From positions 1 to 46,681 of the forward strand of contig BNXY01000017.1 in NCBI GenBank assembly GCA_025999935.1: a stretch of 46,681 nucleotides of DNA, read 5' to 3'. How positions within the stretch are numbered: the stretch's first letter is position 1; each line of letters begins with the position of its first letter. Position numbers and translations under genes: made by a program. Positions 33,600-41,442 of this stretch are shown one piece after another. Under the pieces are notes generated by a model. The model saw nothing but the letters and a program-made list of their open reading frames with translations, ran no database searches and was not told the DNA's origin. Source of the DNA: Bacteroidia bacterium. Its GTDB lineage: Bacteria; Bacteroidota; Bacteroidia; Bacteroidales; Azobacteroidaceae.

Positions 33600-33703
33600 T
33601 TTGTCTGAATCAGGATTTACAGGATTTTAAGATTTTCAAGATTAAAAATAATCCATATATCTATCCTGTAAATCCTAAAATCCTGTCAATTCTGATTCAG
33701 AAA
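33600..33703. repeat. Long imperfect palindrome between GH43 and GH10
   Basis: The left arm TTTGTCTGAATCAGGATTT with ACAGGATTTTAAGATTTTC pairs with the right arm, whose reverse complement reads TTTCTGAATCAG then ACAGGATTTTAGGATTTACA. The loop is AT-rich. It is related to the repeat at 19372-19469. The right end overlaps the GH10 coding end. Confidence 0.75.
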
Positions 33704-34820
33704 TTATTAAATTGACGATTGGTTTGGGCTGATAATTGCGGTCAAACAAGAGCGCATAATCTGTTCTTCCGAAAACCGGCCAGTCGTTTTTCCAAGAATC
33801 GCCGTCACTTACGCCCCAGAGGGTTACGCGCGTGATTTTATCCTGATATTTGAAGAACAACTTAAAAAACTCGTTGAAGCGAGCCGTCCAAGCGGCCTCC
33901 ACCTCTTTGGGCAAACCATCGGGATAGGGATTCATTTCTTGTTGGTACTTGACGGTTTGCGCCACATCAGCGCCCACATCTCCCTGTGGGCTGGGCAATA
34001 CCGTTAAGTCCAATTCGGTAATCATCACGTTCACACCCAGCGCGGCAAAAGCCGTTAAACTTTTTTCAAACTCTTCTATGGCAGGATATTGCATGCCAAT
34101 ATGTCCTTGCATACCGATGCCGTCTATTCTTATCCCTTTTTCCTGAATGGATTTTACCATCGCTACTACGCCATTCCGTTTTCCTTCATTGGCCATCGAA
34201 TAATCGTTGTAATACAATTCGACATCCGGGTCGGCTTCGTGCGCGAATTGGAATGCCAAAGGTATAAATTCTTCGCCAATAATCGTATAAAATTTACTTT
34301 CCCGATAGGAACCATCGTCCAAAATCGCTTCATTGACTACGTCCCAACCTTTGATTTTTCCTTTGTAACGGCTCACTACGGCAGTAATATGGTTCTTCAT
34401 CCGTTCAATCAAAACTTCGCGCGACACATCTTTCCCTTGTTCATCGACGAATAACCATTGAGGTGTTTGGGAATGCCATATCAAGCAATGACCTGTGATA
34501 AACAGATTGTTCGCTTCGCCAAAATCGACAAACCGGTCGGCTTGGGTAAAGTCGAAGCGTCCTTCTTCCGGATGAATGACTTCACTTTTCATACAATTCT
34601 CCGGTACAATAGCGGAAAATTGCTCTTTTATCAATCGGATAGAGGCGGTATCTACACCTGTGAACTGTGCTTGGTTCAAAGCCGTTCCGATGTAGAATTT
34701 ATCAGCCAAAGCTGATTTTAATGTAGCCGGCGCTTCTGTTTCAACTGTTGTTTTAGAACATCCCGACAAGGCGAAACAGACAAGAGCCATGGCGAGGATA
34801 GTGTTTTTTATTGTTTTCAT
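33675..34820 (-). CDS. GH10 endo-1,4-beta-xylanase, lipoprotein
   Basis: The 381-aa product has a lipobox LSGC (Cys21), so it is an anchored xylanase, probably at the cell surface or periplasm. The (beta/alpha)8 barrel spans about 34-375. The acid/base is E164 in WDVVNEA, and the nucleophile E269 in [23 protein letters not shown] (about 111-122) is the typical substrate-binding block. The last residues SESELTGF and the stop are encoded by the right arm of the palindrome at 33600-33703, so a repeat has replaced the original end. It overlaps the symporter gene by 4 nt (ATGA). Confidence 0.95.
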   Translation of the reverse strand: MKTIKNTILAMALVCFALSGCSKTTVETEAPATLKSALADKFYIGTALNQAQFTGVDTASIRLIKEQFSAIVPENCMKSEVIHPEEGRFDFTQADRFVDFGEANNLFITGHCLIWHSQTPQWLFVDEQGKDVSREVLIERMKNHITAVVSRYKGKIKGWDVVNEAILDDGSYRESKFYTIIGEEFIPLAFQFAHEADPDVELYYNDYSMANEGKRNGVVAMVKSIQEKGIRIDGIGMQGHIGMQYPAIEEFEKSLTAFAALGVNVMITELDLTVLPSPQGDVGADVAQTVKYQQEMNPYPDGLPKEVEAAWTARFNEFFKLFFKYQDKITRVTLWGVSDGDSWKNDWPVFGRTDYALLFDRNYQPKPIVNLIISESELTGF

Positions 34821-36244
34821 ATTTGTTCGTATTTATTGTTTCTTTCTTCAATTTCAATACCATATTGTATTAACTGCTCGTCTGTAAGATTGTAACGCCA
34901 AACTATCAATGCGAGGATTATTACGAGCAATGCGGGAAATGCGGCTAAAAGCAATTTTATTCCGAATAAAGCCGAATCCGATTGATTAGCCAAATCGGCG
35001 TTAAATCCTGTAAACGACATCACGATACCGGGTACAAAACCGCCCAAAGCCAGTCCGAATTTAAAGAAGAATCCGATTAACGCATTGGCAATACCCGAAA
35101 TACGTTTGCCGGTTTGCCATTCGCCATACGTGATTGCTTCCGGAATGAGCGACCAGATAAACGCACCCACGACACCAAAACCTATGGAACGGATAAACTG
35201 GAATACAAATACCGTTACTACACTATTCGCCGGAGTCAGAAACAGACCCATAAAACCGATAAACGACACGGCAAGCGAAAGATATAACAATCCTTTCTTT
35301 CCGAATTTTTTGCGCATAAGCGGCATAAACGGCAAAATGACCAAAGCCGGAACTGCCGAAATAACCATAAATTTTCCGACTAAGTCTTCGTTGCCGAGAT
35401 TATATTTTACAAAATAAGTGCCTGCCGAGTTGCTGATTGCCATTATTGCGAAAGCCGTAATAAACATAAACGACACGATACGCAACGGACGATTGCGGAC
35501 AACTTCGGTAAACAGGTCGGAAAATTTCACTTTTCCCTGTTCGGCTTTCGACATTACGATGCGTTCTTTCGTTCCTTTGAAACAAAACAAAAGAGCCGCC
35601 AATCCGATTACGCCGTAAATGACGATGGTCAACAACCAACCGTAACGCGCCTCGGAAAATAAAGCGCCGCTTTCGGTAGATGAATTGCCCAACGAGCCTG
35701 CAAAAAAGATAACCAAGGTCGGAACTCCGTAAGTAATTGCCACTTGCGCCACATTCACGAGCCACATACGAGTGGAAGTAAGTATGGTCACTTCCTGTTG
35801 GTCGCGCGTGAGGGCGGCGTTGATAGCGCCGTAAGGAACATTGACGGTCGTGTAAATTACCGACAAGGCAACATAAGTGACACAAGCATAAACGACTTTC
35901 GCGTTTACACCCCAAGCAGGAACGATAAAACAGGCTATCATCAGGACGGTCAGCGGAATCGCCATAATGAGCAACCAACCGCGATATTTTCCCCAACGGG
36001 TGGTGCTCTTGTCTATCAATGTGCCTACAATCGGATCCCATACCGCATCAATGATGCGAACGCCCAGAAACATGGTGGCTGCAATGGCAGGATTTAAACC
36101 GTACACATTGGTGTAAAAAAATAACAGATAGGTTGTTACTGTTTGATAAATAAAATTCTGAGCCAAATCGCCCGAACCAAACGCTATCCGTTCGCGCCAC
36201 GATAATTTGTAAAATCCTTTGTCTTCGAGAGAACGTGTATCCAT
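34817..36244 (-). CDS. GPH-family sugar:cation symporter (XylP/MelB-like)
   Basis: The 475-aa product from the ATG at 36244 has about 12 membrane spans. [20 protein letters not shown] and [23 protein letters not shown] (about 55-78) are hallmarks of the glycoside-pentoside-hexuronide symporters. [15 protein letters not shown] in the second half also fits. It should import xylo-oligosaccharides or aldouronic acids with Na+ or H+ across the inner membrane. An ATG at 36301 would add residues read from the GAGAGTT repeat, so it is rejected. It overlaps GH10 by 4 nt at its end and starts 10 nt after the GH115 stop. Confidence 0.93.
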   Translation of the reverse strand: MDTRSLEDKGFYKLSWRERIAFGSGDLAQNFIYQTVTTYLLFFYTNVYGLNPAIAATMFLGVRIIDAVWDPIVGTLIDKSTTRWGKYRGWLLIMAIPLTVLMIACFIVPAWGVNAKVVYACVTYVALSVIYTTVNVPYGAINAALTRDQQEVTILTSTRMWLVNVAQVAITYGVPTLVIFFAGSLGNSSTESGALFSEARYGWLLTIVIYGVIGLAALLFCFKGTKERIVMSKAEQGKVKFSDLFTEVVRNRPLRIVSFMFITAFAIMAISNSAGTYFVKYNLGNEDLVGKFMVISAVPALVILPFMPLMRKKFGKKGLLYLSLAVSFIGFMGLFLTPANSVVTVFVFQFIRSIGFGVVGAFIWSLIPEAITYGEWQTGKRISGIANALIGFFFKFGLALGGFVPGIVMSFTGFNADLANQSDSALFGIKLLLAAFPALLVIILALIVWRYNLTDEQLIQYGIEIEERNNKYEQI

Positions 36245-36254
36245 AATATTGATA

Positions 36255-38942
36255 TTAATTGAGAATTGAGAGTTGAGAGTTGAGAGTTGTTTCCGGTGCA
36301 CCCAAATAAGTGGGTTTTAGGCCGCCGGTATTAATGAGTATTTTTTCCAATACGATTCCCGGCTCTAATACCCGAAAACGTAAGGTGTGTTTACCTGTTG
36401 AAGGAATAACTATTTTTGTATTCGACCGGATGATGCTTTCGCCTTGCCATTGTCCCAATTCGCCACGGTAATGTCCGTTGAAATTCACGGCTTGTTCAGC
36501 CCCGCCATCAATAGACACGGCATAACGCAAACCTTTATTGGCGTTGAAATTCAAAGTAGGAGCCAATAAAAATTGCACCTCAAATTCCCCTTGGGTTGCA
36601 AATTGAATATCGTATTCCACATAGATTTGTTCGTTGTCTTTGGGATAAATATTCGCAGGGAAAGTAGTGATGGCTGATTTTGTGCGACCTAAATCCGGAA
36701 TAACCGTCCAATGAATAGTTGAAGTTCCTTGCGAACGTGCAAAATTTTCCGCTTCGATGGATACATAACCGTCTTGTTCCGCAAATAGTTTTTCTACCGG
36801 CGTTCCGGTTTTGATGTAGGTAACTTTGGGCATCACATTTCGTATGGGTTGTTGCCAATAAGTATAACCGATGTGCGTTTGATCCATCATGTGCGACCAT
36901 TTGCCTCCGGAAATCTGTTGGTTGTAATGAATCGTTTGCAAGGAATCCAGTTCGTAGTGCTTTTTCACTTTGTCCGCCCATTCATTGGCTTTTACATCTT
37001 GCTGTTGTGCGTAAAATTTGTTTTTCGCTACCGCAAAATACATTTCGTACAAGTTGGAACAGGCATTGACGGGAAATAAAACCAATTGGTCGAAAGCATC
37101 TTTGTATTCGTTGGGAAGGCGGTTGTAAAGCCGCAAAGCATCCATTGCCAAATCTTTGTAATCGTTGACAACCGTTTCAAATTCATTGTAATTTTCCAAA
37201 CTGTAGGTTTTGTCGGTCAACAATTCGGGACTTACGCGCCGGTTGTATTTGGTGTAAAGGTTGATTAACCGGGCGGATTCTTTGGCGTATTGTTTGCCGA
37301 ACTGTTGAGCGCACCAATCTTCCGTATGCTGCAACAAGTTGTTGGCATTGAAACGTTTGGGATTCCATGCCATATCGAGGAAAAAGCTGATTGGATATTC
37401 CATCGGTTTCAAATCGCCGACGTTTACCACCCACAATTGATTGACACCATGCGTATAAGTCAGATTCATTTGTTCCCAAATTCGTTGCACCGGACTGATG
37501 TTCAGCCATTTGTAATTCCGAGGGCCGCCTACATAGTCGAAATGGTAATACATGCCGTATCCGCCTTTGCGTTTGGGGGCGTTGATGTCCGGTAGTTTGC
37601 GCACATTTCCCCAATTGTCGTCGCAAAGCAAAAGCGTGACATCGTCGGGTACGCGCATGCCTTTGTCGTAATAATCCTGCACTTCTTTGTACAAAGCCCA
37701 AACCTGAGGCGTTTCCGCCGCTTTTTTACCGGTCACTTTTTCGATAATTTTCCGTTGGTCTTTCACGATTTTTTCCAACAGGGCGATGTCTGCGCTTTCG
37801 CTCATGGCTTCGTCGCCGTCGCCGCGCATACCGACGGTTGCTACTGTTTCAAAGTTTTTCATCCGTTCCATGCCGCCCGTCCAGAAATCGTTCAATACTT
37901 TGGGGTTGGCGTTGTAATTCCAAGCCCCCTTGCCGTATCGCCGCCATTCGTCGTGGGCGCGTCCCAGCGGTTCGTGGTGCGAAGTTCCGATTACAATTCC
38001 CATTTCATCGGCGAGAACGCCGTTTTGTGGGTCGTCGTCATAAAAAGCGTTGCCCCACATGGCGGGCCAAAGAAAATTGCCTTTCAGGCGAAGTATTAAC
38101 TCAAACATGTGTTCGTACATTTTGGAATTGACACCGCCGAATTTTTCTACGCACCAACCTTGAAATGCGGGCGCTTCGTCGTTGATGAAAATACCGCGAT
38201 AATGTACAGCAGGTTCGCCTTCGGTATAAATACCCGGTTTTACATATAAATCGGTTTGCTTGACTACCGGTACATCCGCCCACCAATACCAGGGTGATAC
38301 GCCGATTTGTTTAGAAAGTTCGTAGATGCCGTAAATCGTTCCGCGTTTGTCGCTTCCGGCAATGACCAAGGCTTTTTCTATGCCTCTTGTCGGATTATTG
38401 AGCGTTTGAATCAAGTATTTTTCATTTTTTCCGGACAATTCGTTGCCGTCTATTTTGCCGTCTTTTATCAATTGGTCTATGGTTGCCGATTTGCCCGCTG
38501 TGCCGATAATGACGGCGTAAGATAAAAATCCTTGCGCCGTTTCGCCGGTTACCAATTTGAAATCCTGATACAGGTCATTCACGGCTCGTTTTACGCCTTT
38601 GTCGCTGTCGTCGGCAATGATGCTTGCAGGCATTCCGTTGACTACCAAAGGGAAATAAGACGGGTCTATTTGTTCTGCGAACACAAATTGTTTGCCGGCA
38701 GCCTCATCATTTTTAGTGACTTCCTGCGCCGAAACGAAAGCAGCGGTGTTGTTTACAAAAAAGAGAATAAACAGCATCAATGCGAAACGGTGCGGCGCTC
38801 CGGCATCTTTACACCCACGGCTACAAAGATGCCAGCCCTCCGGGATTTCCTGATGGTTGCAAGCAACACGTAAGCCCTTTGGGCTTTTTTGACGGTTATA
38901 AACTCGTAAATTTGCTGAGATTTGTTGAAAATATTTCATCAT
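36255..38942 (-). CDS. GH115 xylan alpha-1,2-glucuronidase
   Basis: Up to 895 aa. GH115 removes (methyl)glucuronic acid from internal xylose units of polymeric xylan. Family blocks are clear: VIAGSDKRGTIYGIYELSKQIG (about 191-212), SPWYWWADVPV, YRGIFINDEAPAFQGW (about 248-263), NFLWPAMWGNAFYDDDP, IGTSHHEP, LLCDDNWGNVRKLP and WNPKRF. A C-terminal beta-sandwich ends the protein. The start is unclear. The ATG at 38942 reads through a degenerate 40-bp tandem repeat and gives a strange Cys-rich leader (about 16-50). An ATG at 38777 gives a short signal-like segment (LFILFFVNNTAAFVSAQ). The repeat probably broke the original signal region. The last residues come from another repeat. Confidence 0.9.
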   Translation of the reverse strand: MMKYFQQISANLRVYNRQKSPKGLRVACNHQEIPEGWHLCSRGCKDAGAPHRFALMLFILFFVNNTAAFVSAQEVTKNDEAAGKQFVFAEQIDPSYFPLVVNGMPASIIADDSDKGVKRAVNDLYQDFKLVTGETAQGFLSYAVIIGTAGKSATIDQLIKDGKIDGNELSGKNEKYLIQTLNNPTRGIEKALVIAGSDKRGTIYGIYELSKQIGVSPWYWWADVPVVKQTDLYVKPGIYTEGEPAVHYRGIFINDEAPAFQGWCVEKFGGVNSKMYEHMFELILRLKGNFLWPAMWGNAFYDDDPQNGVLADEMGIVIGTSHHEPLGRAHDEWRRYGKGAWNYNANPKVLNDFWTGGMERMKNFETVATVGMRGDGDEAMSESADIALLEKIVKDQRKIIEKVTGKKAAETPQVWALYKEVQDYYDKGMRVPDDVTLLLCDDNWGNVRKLPDINAPKRKGGYGMYYHFDYVGGPRNYKWLNISPVQRIWEQMNLTYTHGVNQLWVVNVGDLKPMEYPISFFLDMAWNPKRFNANNLLQHTEDWCAQQFGKQYAKESARLINLYTKYNRRVSPELLTDKTYSLENYNEFETVVNDYKDLAMDALRLYNRLPNEYKDAFDQLVLFPVNACSNLYEMYFAVAKNKFYAQQQDVKANEWADKVKKHYELDSLQTIHYNQQISGGKWSHMMDQTHIGYTYWQQPIRNVMPKVTYIKTGTPVEKLFAEQDGYVSIEAENFARSQGTSTIHWTVIPDLGRTKSAITTFPANIYPKDNEQIYVEYDIQFATQGEFEVQFLLAPTLNFNANKGLRYAVSIDGGAEQAVNFNGHYRGELGQWQGESIIRSNTKIVIPSTGKHTLRFRVLEPGIVLEKILINTGGLKPTYLGAPETTLNSQLSILN
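36258..36290. repeat. GAGAGTT tandem repeat at the GH115 end
   Basis: Three perfect GAGAGTT units with degenerate neighbours. The minus strand reads CAACTCTCAACTCTCAATTC, giving the GH115 tail TTLNSQLSILN and stop. Such tracts look like low-complexity junk that has become coding. Confidence 0.7.
38797..38911. repeat. Degenerate tandem repeat of about 40 bp at the GH115 start
   Basis: Three units begin CTCCGG (38798), CTCCGG (38838) and CTTTGG (38877). Units 2 and 3 align as CCCT-GGG-TTT-TGA-GGTT-AA. Unit 1 contains the perfect inverted repeat GGCATCTTT / AAAGATGCC (38802 and 38825), and unit 3 AAGCCC-TTT-GGGCTT (38872-38886). It lies within the putative GH115 leader. Confidence 0.65.
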
Positions 38943-38964
38943 TTTATTTTTATTATAATAATTA

Positions 38965-41442
38965 TCAATATACTTGTATTTTTGTCTTGGCTGTGGTTAA
39001 ATCGGGCGAAGCGGCTTTAAGCGTTATTTCACCTGCCTTTTTCCCGCCTTGTACTACCACTAAGCATTTGCCGTTGAAAAGCTTGCGTTCGGGTTTCTTT
39101 AATGAATTGGGATCGGTGGCGTCGCCATTGTCTGTCCCTACGATAGCACCTGCTCCTTCTATAGTAAATTGAATCGGATTATCGGCTAAGGGTACGACCT
39201 TGCCGTCTTTATCCAAAACCTCAACGGTAATGAAAGAGAGGTCTTTGCCGGTAGCTTTCAAACGGTCTCTGTCGGCGGTAAGACGTAGTGTTGCGGCTTT
39301 GCCTGCGGTAGAAACTTCTGTTTCCAATATCTTTTTTCCTGCTTTGCACGATACGGCTTTCAAGATACCGGAAGTATAAGCTACTTGCCAAGCTACGTGC
39401 AAGTCTTCTCCTTGCTTGCTCTTTACTCCCAGTGATTTATCATTTAAGAAAAGTTCAACTTCGTCGGCATTGTTGTAATACGCCCAGACATCCACTGTTT
39501 CGCCTTCGTTCCAATTCCAATGCGGCAAGAGATGCAAGACCGGTTGATTCGTCCATTCACTTTGATACATATAGTAAATGTCTTTCGGGAAGCCTGCCAA
39601 GTCGATAATGCCGAAGTAGGAACTGCGGGAGGGCCACCAGAAAGGCGTTGGTTCGCCGAGGTAATCAAAGCCTGTCCAGATATACTGTCCTGCTATGAAG
39701 TCCGACTTTTTAATGTACTTCCAGTTTGCTTCGTGTGAATCGCCCCAAGGTACATGGCAGTTGTCGTAAGCAGAACACTGATGTATAGGGCGGTCGAAGT
39801 TTTTGTCCCACCTCTCGGGCCAAATATAGGAAGTATCCGAAGGCATCATATAAAAACCTCGCGACATTAAGCCGGAAACTGATTCTGAAGAAATAAACGG
39901 TTTAGCAGGCAACTGATCTCTATATTTCTCATAATCGGTAGGATGATAGTTGAAACCGATAAGGTCTAAAGCGCCTGATTTCAAGATATGATTATTCGGG
40001 TCGGTATTGTTGCAGCCTGACGTTACAGGACGTGTAGGGTCTAAATTTTTAACCAAATCGGCTAAGCGTTGTGCAAGCAGTTCGCTGAAAGGGACTCCTC
40101 CGGTATTGTTGGTCGAATCCATCGTTTTCTGCTGATTAAGCAATAGGTTTGCTTCTTGCAGGCTCAATTCGGACGTATCCTCATTGCTCCCATATTGTTC
40201 GCCCACTTCGTTGCCAATGCTCCATATAAAGACGGACGGATGATTGCGGTCGCGCAGTACCAAATCGGTTAAATCACGTTCAAACCATTCGGCAAAATAC
40301 TGTGAATAGTCGTAAGTGGTTTTCTTTTTCATCCACATATCCAAAGCCTCATCCATCACAATAAAGCCCATTTCATCGCATAAATCCAGCAATTCGGGGG
40401 CGGGCGGGTTGTGCGAACAGCGGATGCCGTTGCAACCCATCGCTTTGAGTATTTCCAATTGCCGTTGGATAGCCCGATAATTGACCGCAGCGCCTAAGCA
40501 GCCCAAGTCGTGGTGGTTGCAGACCCCATTAATCTTTACCTGTTTGCCGTTGAGAATAAACCCTTTTTCCGTATTAAACTCAAAACTGCGAATACCCACT
40601 TTCGAGGTTTGTTCATCCATTACCTTGCCATCTACAAGCACTTCCGTAGTAAGACTGTATAAATAAGGGGTTTCTATCGACCAAAGTTGAGGATGCGTCA
40701 CTTTCAAATCCTGTTCCGATTCGTTGGATGTTACAGAGGCGATTTTTTTGCCCTTGGCATCGTACAGAGATTGGCGCAATTGGATATTGGGTGTATCGGT
40801 TGTATTGTTCTTTATTTTTGTTTGAATATGTACGGTGGCTTCTGTGTCTGATATTTGCGGTGTCGTAATATAAGTTCCCCATAAATCAATATGAATGGGA
40901 TGGGTTGCCGTCAAGCGCACATTGCGATAAATGCCGGAACCGGAATACCAGCGGGAGTTAGGTTGTTTGGAATTGTCCACTTTTACGGCGATAACATTCT
41001 CTTCTCCCAATCGGAGATAAGGTGTAAGGTCGTAACGAAAAGATATATAGCCGTTTGGGCGAATGCCTAAGGAAACGCCATTCAGCCACACTTCACTGTT
41101 CCAATAAACGCCGTCAAAGTCGATATAGACCTGTTTGTTTTGCAAGGAAGTGTCGGCGGTAAAAGTTTTTCGATACCAACCGATGCCGCCGGGCAAAGCG
41201 CCGCCGCCGGGAGTCGCCGGATAGTCTGCCGAGAAATCGCTCTCAATGCTCCAATCGTGCGGAAGATTGAGGTTGCGCCATTGCGAAACATCCACCGTTT
41301 GGGCGGAATAATCAGCAACGCTATCGGCGAGTGTGAATTGCCAATCTTCGGTAAAATCAAGTGTCAACCGCACCGGCTCTTTTTTTGAAGAACAAGCAAA
41401 GAGCGTGCAAAGTATCAAGAATGTCAGAATGTTCTTTTTCAT
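38965..41442 (-). CDS. GH2 family glycoside hydrolase (beta-galactosidase-like), lipoprotein
   Basis: The 825-aa product has a lipobox LFAC (Cys about 17). A sugar-binding jelly-roll domain (about 25-180, with NLPHDWSIE and GGIGWYRKTF) precedes a beta-sandwich (about 182-290) and a TIM barrel with MGCNGIRCSHNPPAPELLDLCDEMG. The acid/base is E412 in WSIGNE and the nucleophile E520 in FISSE. C-terminal Ig-like DUF4982 and invasin-like domains follow. In a xylan locus it may remove galactose from branched side chains. It overlaps the GH9 gene by 4 nt and is followed 22 nt later by GH115. Confidence 0.9.
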   Translation of the reverse strand: MKKNILTFLILCTLFACSSKKEPVRLTLDFTEDWQFTLADSVADYSAQTVDVSQWRNLNLPHDWSIESDFSADYPATPGGGALPGGIGWYRKTFTADTSLQNKQVYIDFDGVYWNSEVWLNGVSLGIRPNGYISFRYDLTPYLRLGEENVIAVKVDNSKQPNSRWYSGSGIYRNVRLTATHPIHIDLWGTYITTPQISDTEATVHIQTKIKNNTTDTPNIQLRQSLYDAKGKKIASVTSNESEQDLKVTHPQLWSIETPYLYSLTTEVLVDGKVMDEQTSKVGIRSFEFNTEKGFILNGKQVKINGVCNHHDLGCLGAAVNYRAIQRQLEILKAMGCNGIRCSHNPPAPELLDLCDEMGFIVMDEALDMWMKKKTTYDYSQYFAEWFERDLTDLVLRDRNHPSVFIWSIGNEVGEQYGSNEDTSELSLQEANLLLNQQKTMDSTNNTGGVPFSELLAQRLADLVKNLDPTRPVTSGCNNTDPNNHILKSGALDLIGFNYHPTDYEKYRDQLPAKPFISSESVSGLMSRGFYMMPSDTSYIWPERWDKNFDRPIHQCSAYDNCHVPWGDSHEANWKYIKKSDFIAGQYIWTGFDYLGEPTPFWWPSRSSYFGIIDLAGFPKDIYYMYQSEWTNQPVLHLLPHWNWNEGETVDVWAYYNNADEVELFLNDKSLGVKSKQGEDLHVAWQVAYTSGILKAVSCKAGKKILETEVSTAGKAATLRLTADRDRLKATGKDLSFITVEVLDKDGKVVPLADNPIQFTIEGAGAIVGTDNGDATDPNSLKKPERKLFNGKCLVVVQGGKKAGEITLKAASPDLTTAKTKIQVY

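Noticed and set aside
38780..39172. Plus-strand frame of 130 residues at the GH115/GH2 junction
   Set aside because: It translates the 40-bp tandem repeat and then the antisense of the GH2 end.
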